A DNA stretch of 7,515 bases from Clostridiales bacterium (lineage in GTDB: Bacteria; Bacillota_A; Clostridia; Christensenellales; CAG-917), in NCBI GenBank assembly GCA_031282095.1, contig JAITEJ010000163.1, positions 1-7,515 of the forward strand. The letters are read 5' to 3'. Each line of letters opens with the position of its first letter. The stretch's first letter is position 1. The notes under the pieces were generated by a model that was not told the DNA's origin, ran no database searches, and saw nothing but the letters and a program-made list of their open reading frames with translations. Made by a program: the position numbers and the translations under genes. This document shows, in pieces, positions 1-5,849 of this stretch.

Positions 1-387
1 GCCAACCGCCGAACCGGAGAGATAATTGCGATAGCTGAGGGTAAAGGCAGAGAGCACGATTTCAAGCTATTCAAGCGAACGATAGGCGGCGCGGTGTCCC
101 CCAAAACCCTAATAGAAGCTGACGGCGGCTATACGGGACTGTTGAAGTTACACGCAAACAGCGCGGTTCCAAAGCGTAAAAGCAAGCAAAAACCGTTGAC
201 AAAAGCGGAACGAAAGGTAAACCGTGTAATCTCATCGGATAGGATGTTGATAGAAAACATAAACGCAAAAAAAAAAGTGTTTAAAATATTTTCTACGAAG
301 TATCGCAACCGACGGAAACGGCACTCCTTGCGAATGTCGCTTGTCTGCGGACTTCTAAACGCTATGTCCCAATCAGTTTCCGTATAG
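1..387 (+). CDS. IS5-like DDE transposase, C-terminal part (5' end outside window)
   Basis: The frame is open from base 1 to the TAA at 385-387, giving 128 residues without a start. It reads as the C-terminal half of an IS5-group transposase (DDE fold, cut-and-paste chemistry on the element's own ends). Family landmarks are HDFKLFK near residues 19-25, EADGGYTG with the presumed second catalytic Asp at residue 41, a basic stretch (PKRKSKQKPLTKAERK), and IEN with the presumed catalytic Glu at residue 85, followed by the KIFSTKYRNRRKRH segment typical of these enzymes. The first catalytic Asp lies upstream of the window. There is a GTG at 94, but the homology-like sequence clearly continues upstream of it, so it is not the true start. 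No terminal inverted repeat could be recognised after the stop. The preserved frame suggests a recent or still active copy. The family is fairly sure, the exact IS group is not. Confidence 0.85.
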   Translation, partial: ANRRTGEIIAIAEGKGREHDFKLFKRTIGGAVSPKTLIEADGGYTGLLKLHANSAVPKRKSKQKPLTKAERKVNRVISSDRMLIENINAKKKVFKIFSTKYRNRRKRHSLRMSLVCGLLNAMSQSVSV

Positions 388-413
388 GTCTAATGCATGG
401 CGGTTACTGCTGA

Positions 414-893
414 GCCCACAGGCGAAAAAATGACGGCAGTCCAACGTAATGGTCGGGGGCGATTGATAAACTCGCCTTTGAGAATGGGAAAAGGTTGTTC
501 ATTGTTTCGGCGGGCAATGTAAAACATCTGATTTACAGCGCGACGGATATCCAACAGCTTGCGTAGAGAAATCCGTGGAGGACCCAGCTCAGGCATGGAA
601 CGCATTAACGGTGGGTGCACACGCAAAAACAAATACTTTTACGCCAAATAATGCATTACGAGGTTATAGTGCCGTTGCGTAAATAGGAGAGATTTCGCCT
701 TACACTTCATCTTCGGTCAAGTGGGATAGACAATGGGCAATTAAGCCCGAGGTGGTTTGCGACGGCGGGAATTATGGCGTCTGACGGCACAAATTATACA
801 CCTGTAGACGATTTGTCGCTTTTGACATTCAGTAAGGACATTAATCGCAGATTGTTTGATACGACTTGCGCAACCAGTTCTGTTGAAACCTAA
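414..893 (+). pseudogene. Relic of a subtilisin-like (S8) serine protease
   Basis: Three successive frames read as one broken S8 peptidase. Bases 414-548 (frame of base 3) contain WSGAIDKLAFENGK and LFIVSAGNV, the latter matching the SAGN oxyanion-hole segment of subtilases. After a one-base loss near 548, the next frame gives YPTACVEKSVEDPAQAWNAL, TVGAHT, SPYTSSSVKWDRQWAIKPEV and CDGGNYG. After an apparent one-base gain near 776-779, a third stretch gives SDGTNYTPVDDLSLLTF and TTCATSS, which aligns with the region around the catalytic Ser. In-frame stops occur at 447-449 (TAA) and 680-682 (TAA), and the reading ends at TAA 891-893 just after the Ser motif. The N-terminal part with the catalytic Asp and His is missing. 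From memory, this protease type often sits beside an AAA ATPase gene in candidate phage-defence loci. No such partner is visible; the IS fragment lies immediately upstream. It cannot make a working protease. Confidence 0.8.
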
Positions 894-971
894 GGAAGCA
901 AATCAAAGTTACAGTACTTACGAAACAAAACAGTACGCCAACGTGTTCGTTTTTTGGGCTTGGAAAAAACA

Positions 972-1109
972 ATGCATCCGAATCATCGGGTTGCGGCAGA
1001 ACAACAGAAAAGCGCAGAATATGTTTATATTCCGCGCTTTATCTTAAATACAAAAGGTGATTTCATCAGGGAAGCCGCTTTTCCGTTCATTAACAAAAGG
1101 GGTAACTGA
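972..1109 (+). CDS. Possible 45-residue ORF, unrecognised
   Basis: An ATG at 972 opens 45 codons ending in TGA at 1107-1109, with a GGA 8 bases upstream (962-964) that could serve as a weak ribosome binding site. The same frame is open back to the stop at 891-893, so this may instead be the tail of a larger decayed gene. The sequence contains AEYVYIPRFILNTKG and ends FINKRGN; I recognise no family. The last codons overlap a strong hairpin, which fits either a real gene end or a relic. Its position in an eroded patch argues for relic status. Confidence 0.2.
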   Translation: MHPNHRVAAEQQKSAEYVYIPRFILNTKGDFIREAAFPFINKRGN

Positions 1110-1126
1110 AATTCAGTTATCCCTTT
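1096..1126 (+). terminator. Strong hairpin, possible terminator
   Basis: Bases 1096-1110 (AAAGGGGTAACTGAA) pair with 1112-1126 (TTCAGTTATCCCTTT) as nearly perfect inverted arms with one G-T wobble; in RNA the innermost pairs would open into a small loop. Only a short T run follows on the plus strand (TTTCGCC), while the complementary strand ends its hairpin in TTTTGTT, so it could act in either direction. It overlaps the end of the small ORF at 972-1109. It could also be a leftover mobile-element end. Confidence 0.45.
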
Positions 1127-1213
1127 CGCCTTCTCTGCATTACACTTTATTATCGCATTTGTAAGGTCTCATTTATCAAGATGAGAAAATATCACTCGGA
1201 CCGAAAATACAAT

Positions 1214-1452
1214 CCGCCGTTTGCCGTGCCCGATACGGCGGTTGCGAGGGCGGGAGGGACATAGCCCGGCGCAAGCCCGGGCGTGCCGTTTGCCGCTCCC
1301 CGATACGGCGGTTGCGAGGGCGGGAGGGACATAGCTCGGCGCAAGCTCAGACGTGCCGATTGCCGTGCCCGATACGGCGGTTGCGAGGGCGGGAGGGACA
1401 TAGCCCGGCGCAAGCCCGGGCGTGCCGTTTGCCGTGCCCGATACGGCGGTTG
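1214..1452. repeat. 69-bp tandem repeat, about 3.4 units
   Basis: The 10-mer CGATACGGCG recurs at 1231, 1301, 1370 and 1439, giving steps of 70, 69 and 69 bp. The last copy is partial and ends in GGTTGTGAG. Units are nearly identical: GTTGCGAGGGCGGGAGGGAC recurs unchanged in the first three. The 70-bp step comes from an extra base in the stretch CTCCCC near 1296-1300. Each unit contains a GCCGT...ACGGC inverted pair, perfect to 7 bp in the first unit (1214-1220 with 1235-1241), and a GCCCGG/CCGGGC pair in units 1 and 3. Long open frames cross the array on both strands because 69 is a multiple of three, but the 70-bp step breaks any repeated peptide, so I treat the array as non-coding. There are no spacers, so it is not a CRISPR array. 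Confidence 0.92.
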
Positions 1453-1519
1453 TGAGTCTTATGCCGGAACGATAAGCCGGCATATCGGCGCATTACGCTA
1501 ACCCGACCGCCGTTTTTTT
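1443..1519 (+). terminator. Terminator-like fold ending in seven Ts
   Basis: ACGGCGGT (1443-1450), which belongs to the last partial 69-bp repeat, is complementary to ACCGCCGT (1506-1513), followed directly by a T run (1513-1519). The 55-nt interior contains its own 7-bp hairpin (1461-1467 with 1477-1483). The outer stem plus T run resembles an intrinsic terminator for plus-strand transcription through the repeat array, though the loop is long. No gene on this strand needs it, unless the array itself is transcribed. Confidence 0.4.
1461..1497 (+). repeat. Dispersed hairpin element, copy A
   Basis: ATGCCGG (1461-1467) pairs with CCGGCAT (1477-1483) around the 9-nt loop AACGATAAG, followed by CGGCGCATTACG. 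From 1462 to 1497 it aligns without gaps to 2592-2627 with 26 of 36 identical bases, sharing TGCCGGAA at the front and CGGCGCATT at the end. It lies just beyond the 3' side of the aldolase gene. Confidence 0.55.
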
Positions 1520-1566
1520 ACGCCTGAAACAGTACGCTCGAAACGGTATGGCTCCGAACAAATTCA

Positions 1567-1587
1567 TGCCGGCGCGTTAGTCCGGCA
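1567..1587 (+). repeat. Dispersed hairpin element, copy C (short)
   Basis: TGCCGG (1567-1572) pairs with CCGGCA (1582-1587) around a 9-nt loop containing CGTTAG. Stem and loop size match copy A, but the CGGCGCATT tail is missing. On the minus strand it begins 11 nt after the aldolase stop codon, so it could protect or end that transcript. No T run follows on that strand, so it is not a classic terminator. Confidence 0.45.
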
Positions 1588-1598
1588 CGGAAACGTCA

Positions 1599-2528
1599 TC
1601 AGGCTTTGCCGGCGCAACCGAGGACGTCCGTGAGTTTGTGCTTGACGATAGCCTTTATGTTTGCGCGCGCGGGAGAAAGGTATTGACGCGGGTCGAAGTG
1701 GGTGGGGTTTTCGGCGAAGTGTTTACGTACGGCGGCGGTGAAAGCCATTCTCAAATCGCTGTCGATGTTTATTTTGCAAACCGCCATGGACGCCGCCTGT
1801 CTCAACATATCCTCCGGAACGCCCTGCGCGCCCGCCATATTGCCGCCGAACTCGTTGATGATTTTGACAAATTCCTGCGGGACTGAGGACGCTCCGTGCA
1901 ACACGATGGGGAAGCCGGGCAGTCTTCTGCCGACCTCTTCCAAAATATCAAACCGAAGGCGGGGGGCGGTTTTGAACTTAAAAGCTCCGTGGCTGGTGCC
2001 GATTGCGATTGCAAGGCTGTCAACGCCTGTTCTAGAGACAAACTCCTCAACCTCGTCGGGGCGGGTGAACGCGGCGTCCTTGTCGGCTACGTTTACCGCA
2101 TCCTCCACTCCCGCCAAACGACCCAATTCCGCTTCGACGACGACGCCTTTGCCGTGAGCATATTCGACCACCTTTTTTGTCAGCGCGATATTCTCTTCAA
2201 AGGAGTGATGCGACGCGTCGATCATGACCGACGTAAAACCGCCGTCAACGGATTCCTTGCAAAGCTCGAAAGAATCGCCGTGATCCAAATGCAGACAAAT
2301 GGGCAGCCCGCTGTCAATTACGGCGGCCTCCACCATTTTTTTGAGATACGTCGGATTGGCGTACTTTCTGGCGCCGGCGGAAACCTGCAAGATAAGGGGC
2401 GCGCTTTCTTCCTTAGCGGCCTCGACGATACCTTGTATCGTTTCCATGTTGTTGACGTTGAACGCGCCTATGGCATATCCGCCTTCATAAGCTTTCCTGA
2501 ACATTTCTGTTGACGTGACTAACGGCAT
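1599..2528 (-). CDS. fba: Class II fructose-bisphosphate aldolase
   Basis: This is a cytosolic, metal-dependent enzyme of glycolysis and gluconeogenesis that interconverts fructose 1,6-bisphosphate with dihydroxyacetone phosphate and glyceraldehyde 3-phosphate. The 309-residue length fits the short class II (class IIB) group. Family signature 1 is seen as LPICLHLDHGDS (residues 75-86), with presumed proton-donor Asp82 and zinc ligand His83. Signature 2 is VEAELGRLAGVED (131-143, Glu134). The other presumed zinc ligands are His180 in GTSHG and His211 in LHGASSVPQ. NIDSDLR (254-260) is the conserved substrate-phosphate region. The ATG at 2526-2528 is chosen because GGAGG lies about 10 nt upstream and the MPLV start is typical. 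A promoter candidate lies about 120 bp upstream, and the leader contains hairpin copy B. The gene is divergent from the aminopeptidase gene and stands alone on its strand. Nothing is damaged. A related tagatose-bisphosphate aldolase is a less likely alternative. Confidence 0.96.
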   Translation of the reverse strand: MPLVTSTEMFRKAYEGGYAIGAFNVNNMETIQGIVEAAKEESAPLILQVSAGARKYANPTYLKKMVEAAVIDSGLPICLHLDHGDSFELCKESVDGGFTSVMIDASHHSFEENIALTKKVVEYAHGKGVVVEAELGRLAGVEDAVNVADKDAAFTRPDEVEEFVSRTGVDSLAIAIGTSHGAFKFKTAPRLRFDILEEVGRRLPGFPIVLHGASSVPQEFVKIINEFGGNMAGAQGVPEDMLRQAASMAVCKINIDSDLRMAFTAAVRKHFAENPTHFDPRQYLSPARANIKAIVKHKLTDVLGCAGKA

Positions 2529-2591
2529 AATTATGATTCCTCCAAACAGTTGTAAATATTTTCCTTTCCGCTCCTCTGCGCCGAATACGCT

Positions 2592-2627
2592 TGCCGGAAT
2601 GTTAAATCCGGTTTACGGCGCATTCCG
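2592..2627 (-). repeat. Dispersed hairpin element, copy B, in the aldolase leader
   Basis: This 36-bp element is a diverged match to copy A (26 of 36 bases). CCGGA (2594-2598) can pair with TCCGG (2607-2611), or alternatively CGGAATG (2595-2601) can pair with CATTCCG (2621-2627). The two pairings share bases and exclude each other. It lies 64-99 bp upstream of the aldolase start codon, inside the expected 5' untranslated region. Confidence 0.5.
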
Positions 2628-2646
2628 AACAGATCGGAGTATGTAT

Positions 2647-2680
2647 ATTATATAATAAAGCGAATAAAAATGCTAGTAAA
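2647..2680 (-). promoter_or_regulatory. Candidate sigma-70/SigA promoter for fba
   Basis: On the minus strand TTTACT (2675-2680) is followed after 17 bp by TATTAT (2652-2657). A perfect TATAAT overlaps it at 2647-2652. The surrounding 100 bp is far richer in A and T than the rest of the window. Transcription would begin around 2640 and give a leader of about 110 nt before the aldolase start. Confidence 0.5.
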
Positions 2681-2712
2681 ATACTTTATAAATTAAAAAA
2701 ACGCTTAAAAAG

Positions 2713-2743
2713 TTATACGCAAACAATAAATTAGGGTTATAAT
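2713..2743 (+). promoter_or_regulatory. Candidate promoter for the aminopeptidase gene
   Basis: A perfect TATAAT at 2738-2743 is preceded by TTATAC (2713-2718) with a long 19-bp spacer, so the -35 match is poor. It faces away from the aldolase promoter. If used, it would produce a leader of about 410 nt that includes the whole 2884-3135 repeat array before the aminopeptidase start. Confidence 0.3.
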
Positions 2744-2883
2744 AAAAACAAGGACGCAAATAATTTACAAGTCAAGGAAAAGAATGCGGAACAGGCGTGT
2801 TCGCGGATGCGGATCACCGATATGCGTCACGCTTATGCGGAACGGGCGGTCATGACGAGCGACGACTGATCGCGAACGGCTCT

Positions 2884-3135
2884 CTAACTTTCGGCGCGCT
2901 TACGCGGGGCAGACGGACGAAACCGCGGCGAGCTTTCAGGAGCCGGTAGCCTAACTTTCGGCGCGCTTACGCGGGACGGATGCGGACTTTTAACAAACGG
3001 GTGCGGGCATGGCTGTTATTCAACAACGGTGAAAAGATAACCCGCGAGCTTACCTTTTAACAAACAAACGGGCGCGGGCACGGCTGTTATCGTTGCGGCG
3101 CGCTTACGCGTGACGGACGCGGGCTTTTAAAGCCG
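2884..3135. repeat. Degenerate tandem repeat, step about 67 bp, about 4 units
   Basis: CTAACTTTCGGCGCGCTTAC recurs at 2884 and 2951 (step 67). The core GGCGCGCTTACGCG occurs at 2893, 2960 and 3097, the last step being about two periods. CTTTTAAC recurs at 2987 and 3054 (step 67), and CTTTTAAA at 3124 (step 70). GCTGTTAT recurs at 3012 and 3083 (step 71), with a small AAAC duplication making the difference. The third unit has lost most of the core. The array ends about 25 bp before the aminopeptidase start codon and would form most of its leader RNA. No ORF of useful length crosses it. Confidence 0.8.
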
Positions 3136-3160
3136 CGGCTGCTTCCGGGAGGATTTATTT

Positions 3161-4288
3161 ATGTTACACGACGAAAGACAGGCGGTTTTGGCGAGGAATT
3201 TGGTCAATTATTCCTGCGCGGTGCAACCCGGCGAAAAGGTTTGGATAGACGCGAGCGGAGCGGATATGGCGTTCGTAAATCTGTTGCAGCGGGAGGTGTT
3301 CAAGGCGGGCGGAGAGCCGTACGTACGCATCACCGACAACCGCGTAAAGCGGGAGATGCTGCTCGGCGCTACCGACGGGCAGTTGAGGTTCATGGCGGAA
3401 CGCGACGCCGAGCTGATGAGCCGGATGCAAGCTTATATAGGCGTGCGCGGCGGAAACAACAGCTTGGAGTTGTCGGACGTTCCCGGCGACAGGATGCGCG
3501 CCTACAGCAGTATTTACAGCCACCATGTACATCACGAAATCCGCGTAAAGAATACTAAGTGGGTGGTGCTGCGCTATCCCACCGAGGGAATGAGTCAATT
3601 GTCCGGCATGAGTACGGACGCTTTCGAGGATCATTATTTCAACGTATGCAATCTCGACTACGCCAAAATGGATGCGGCGATGACTCCCTTGGAGGAACTG
3701 ATGAACCGCACGGATAAGGTGCGTATTGCAGCGGCGAATACCGATTTAAGATTCAGCATAAAGGACATACCCGCGGTGAAGTGTTCGGGGCTCCGCAATA
3801 TTCCCGACGGCGAGGTTTACACCGCTCCCGTACGCGACAGCGTCAACGGCGTGATAAATTACAACGTACCCTCTATCGAGAACGGAATCAAATTTGAAAA
3901 CGTGCGTTTGGAATTTAAAAAAGGTAAAATCGTAAAGGCATCCGCTAATTTTTCCAAAGAAGCAAATGAAATTTTCGATACGGACGCGGGCGCGCGCTAC
4001 GTCGGAGAGTTCGCGATCGGCGTCAACCCCTATATCACTAAGCCCATGGGCGACATACTTTTCGACGAGAAAATATCCGGGTCAATACATTTTACGCCCG
4101 GAGCCTGTTATGAGGACGCGTGGAACGGCAACGAATCGGCGATACACTGGGATTTGGTGCTGGCGCAAACTCCGGAGTTCGGCGGCGGGGAAATTTGGTT
4201 TGACGATGTATTGATAAGAAAAGACGGGCGGTTTGTGCTGCCGGAGCTTTTTGCCCTTAACCCTGAAAATCTTATAACGAACGCTTAA
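3161..4288 (+). CDS. M29-family metalloaminopeptidase (AmpS/PepS/aminopeptidase T type)
   Basis: It removes N-terminal amino acids from peptides in the cytoplasm, probably for peptide recycling. It is 375 residues; the family is usually around 370-410. The presumed two-metal site is complete: Glu218 in IPDGEVYTAP, Glu283 in YVGEFAIGVNP, His310 in GSIHFTPG, and His329 and Asp331 in SAIHWDLV. The N-terminal half carries the family's LARNLVNYSCAVQPGEKV opening and the KWVVLRYPTEGMSQLSGMS segment. The ATG at 3161 is preceded by GGGAGG (3147-3152) with 8 bp spacing. No signal peptide or membrane segment is seen. The upstream leader is unusual in holding a 67-bp tandem repeat and overlapping palindromes. 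The next gene starts 177 bp downstream on the same strand with its own ribosome binding site, so co-transcription is possible but not shown. Substrate preference cannot be read from the sequence. Confidence 0.93.
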   Translation: MLHDERQAVLARNLVNYSCAVQPGEKVWIDASGADMAFVNLLQREVFKAGGEPYVRITDNRVKREMLLGATDGQLRFMAERDAELMSRMQAYIGVRGGNNSLELSDVPGDRMRAYSSIYSHHVHHEIRVKNTKWVVLRYPTEGMSQLSGMSTDAFEDHYFNVCNLDYAKMDAAMTPLEELMNRTDKVRIAAANTDLRFSIKDIPAVKCSGLRNIPDGEVYTAPVRDSVNGVINYNVPSIENGIKFENVRLEFKKGKIVKASANFSKEANEIFDTDAGARYVGEFAIGVNPYITKPMGDILFDEKISGSIHFTPGACYEDAWNGNESAIHWDLVLAQTPEFGGGEIWFDDVLIRKDGRFVLPELFALNPENLITNA

Positions 4289-4465
4289 AATTCATCGTCC
4301 GCTTCTTACGGCGCGGTTTAATTTCCGGTAATTTCTCGTTCGCCGAGGTGGGCTTATCGACAATAATCCGCGATTTTTGACAAAACACGCCGTTACGCGC
4401 GCGCTTCGCTTATTTATAGTTAAGATAACGCGACAGTGTCTTGACATAATCGGGAGGAAAAGGCC

Positions 4466-5617
4466 GTGGAAGCGGAAAAGTCGAAAATTATAATTGAGGA
4501 TAGCGTTTGCGCGCGTATGGCCGAGTTCGTAAAACCCGTTATGTACGGCGGTCATACGGCGATTTTTGCCGACAGCCCGCTGGAAAACGCCGTTTATACG
4601 TCAAAAAGCAGTTTGTTAAGCGGCGGTTATAAAGTAAACGCGCTTGTATTCGATAAGCATATGTCGTTTGCCGACAAACTGACTGCGCTGAAAGCGTTAC
4701 CTGAGTATATTCGTTTATTTATAGGTATAGGCGGCGGAGAGGCGGCCGAGCTGGCCAAAATAATCGCCGGCGAACGGAACGCGTCTTGCGCGGTAGTTGT
4801 TGCCGCTCCTTCCACGGACAGTTTTGCTTTTCCCGTTACGTCCAAGGGCGTGTTCAGCCCGCCGGCGGTAGTCCTTGCCGACAAGTCCTTGATTTCAACC
4901 GCTCCCGCGCGTTTGGTCGCATCCGGCGTAGGGCAAATATATTCGTCGTGGATAACCCTGTTCGACCTACGGTACGCAGAATATCTTTCGGGTGCGGATA
5001 TATCGGCGTCGGACAACCTGCAGCGTCTTCTGACCGATTTCGACCGACTGCCGCGCGGTTCCGAGTTTCCTTGCCGTCTGTGCGAGTGCTTGCTCCGGCT
5101 GGGCGCGATAAAAAATGAATGCGGAATAACAGGCGCGGCGGACGCCGCGGGGCGCGCGCTTTCCGAATCCGCAAACCTTTATCATGGGGAAGCGGCGTTT
5201 GTCGCGGCTTACGCAATCGCCTTTATATACCGCTCTTATTTGAAAAATACCGAAGGCGCCGCGGATACGCTCTTGCCGTCGGACAGGATAAAGACCCGCA
5301 AGCTTTTGCAAAAGAAATTCGGAATCAATTATTTTACAGGGTTAACCGACGCTGATTTTGAGGGATACAACACTTACTTTAAACACAGCTTTATAGTCGG
5401 CGAATACCGCGCGGATCTGCTCGCGGTAACGGAGCTTTTTAATATGCGCGAAAGGCAGCGCTCGTTCAGGCGCGTATACGACGACGCAGGCTTTGCGCTT
5501 AAATCCAAGCTGTCCGTCAAGGAACTTCTGCGCACGGTGTCGCTGTCCGGCGAAATTGCGGCGGGGACTTTTTTGAAGCAAATTAAAGAGATAGGATTTT
5601 TGGAATGCTGTCTTTGA
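4466..5617 (+). CDS. Divergent iron-containing / glycerol-1-phosphate dehydrogenase-fold protein
   Basis: This 383-residue protein follows the outline of the Fe-ADH/dehydroquinate-synthase-like fold, closest in my reading to sn-glycerol-1-phosphate dehydrogenase (NAD(P)-dependent reduction of dihydroxyacetone phosphate). The nucleotide-binding turn is IGIGGGEAAELAK (86-98), then APSTDSFAF (114-122), PPAVVLADKSLISTAPARL (132-150) and YHGEAAF (239-245). Family members normally bind the catalytic metal with Asp in G(F/V)GD, His in a GAEH-like motif and His in HGE. Here the first reads GVGQ (Gln157) and the second GAAD (Asp226); only His240 is kept. Catalysis may therefore be changed or lost; this alignment was made by eye. 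The GTG at 4466 is chosen because GGGAGG lies 8 bp upstream at 4452-4457. The C-terminal 120 residues show no motif I know. Downstream lie a tandem repeat and a HAD phosphatase gene on the same strand. A related dehydrogenase of unknown substrate is the main alternative. Confidence 0.75.
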   Translation: MEAEKSKIIIEDSVCARMAEFVKPVMYGGHTAIFADSPLENAVYTSKSSLLSGGYKVNALVFDKHMSFADKLTALKALPEYIRLFIGIGGGEAAELAKIIAGERNASCAVVVAAPSTDSFAFPVTSKGVFSPPAVVLADKSLISTAPARLVASGVGQIYSSWITLFDLRYAEYLSGADISASDNLQRLLTDFDRLPRGSEFPCRLCECLLRLGAIKNECGITGAADAAGRALSESANLYHGEAAFVAAYAIAFIYRSYLKNTEGAADTLLPSDRIKTRKLLQKKFGINYFTGLTDADFEGYNTYFKHSFIVGEYRADLLAVTELFNMRERQRSFRRVYDDAGFALKSKLSVKELLRTVSLSGEIAAGTFLKQIKEIGFLECCL

Positions 5618-5638
5618 CATCGGGATCGTTTCGGGGCG

Positions 5639-5805
5639 CGCCGACAATCACGCCGGCAAGCGAAGTTCGCGGCAAATGCCGATCAGGGAAAATATCCACT
5701 ACGTACGCAGAAACTCACGCCGGCAAGCGAAACTCGCGGCAAATGCCGATCAGAGAAAATATCCAATACGTATGCCGACAATCACGCCGGCAAGCGAAGC
5801 TCGCA
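5639..5805. repeat. 67-bp tandem repeat, about 2.4 units
   Basis: TCACGCCGGCAAGCGAA recurs at 5648, 5715 and 5782, two steps of exactly 67 bp; the third unit breaks off after 5804. Units 1 and 2 differ at 8 of 67 positions. Each unit contains GCGA, a 3-nt loop and TCGC (5660-5670, 5727-5737, 5794-5804). The arms never change while the loop reads AGT, AAC or AGC. In units 1 and 2 this is followed at once by a second small hairpin CGGC-AAAT-GCCG (5670-5681, 5737-5748). An open frame crosses the array but starts inside the previous gene and has no ribosome binding site of its own. The array fills most of the 232 bp between the dehydrogenase-like gene and the HAD gene. Confidence 0.9.
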
Positions 5806-5849
5806 GATGTCAAAATCCGTCGGAAAAAGTTTGAATTTTAAAGGAACAT

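Noticed and set aside
390..632. 80-codon open frame on the minus strand
   Set aside because: It is opposite the S8 protease relic, which has recognisable protein blocks on the plus strand.
856..1047. 63-codon plus-strand open frame overlapping the end of the protease relic
   Set aside because: No family resemblance and no ribosome binding site; the competing frame ending at 1109 is no worse, so neither earns a firm call.
1169..1483. Long open frames on both strands through the 69-bp array, giving a repeated peptide with PPALATAVSG
   Set aside because: The unit length is a multiple of three, so open frames are expected; the 70-bp step shifts the frame and breaks the peptide repeat, and no ribosome binding site is seen.
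1702..2513. Several open frames of 60-205 codons opposite the aldolase gene
   Set aside because: They are antisense shadows of a gene with clear family motifs and a strong ribosome binding site.
3164..3634. 156-codon open frame opposite the aminopeptidase gene
   Set aside because: It lies antisense to an M29 gene with all five metal ligands.
4377..4446. Perfect TTGACA boxes at 4377-4382 and 4441-4446 upstream of the dehydrogenase-like gene
   Set aside because: Neither has a -10 box at 16-18 bp; the second lies next to the ribosome binding site.
5639..5805. Possible CRISPR array
   Set aside because: The units are contiguous tandem copies without unique spacers; the same is true of the arrays at 1214-1452 and 2884-3135.
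5605..5841. 78-codon plus-strand open frame across the 67-bp array
   Set aside because: It starts inside the preceding gene, has low-complexity repeat sequence and lacks its own ribosome binding site.
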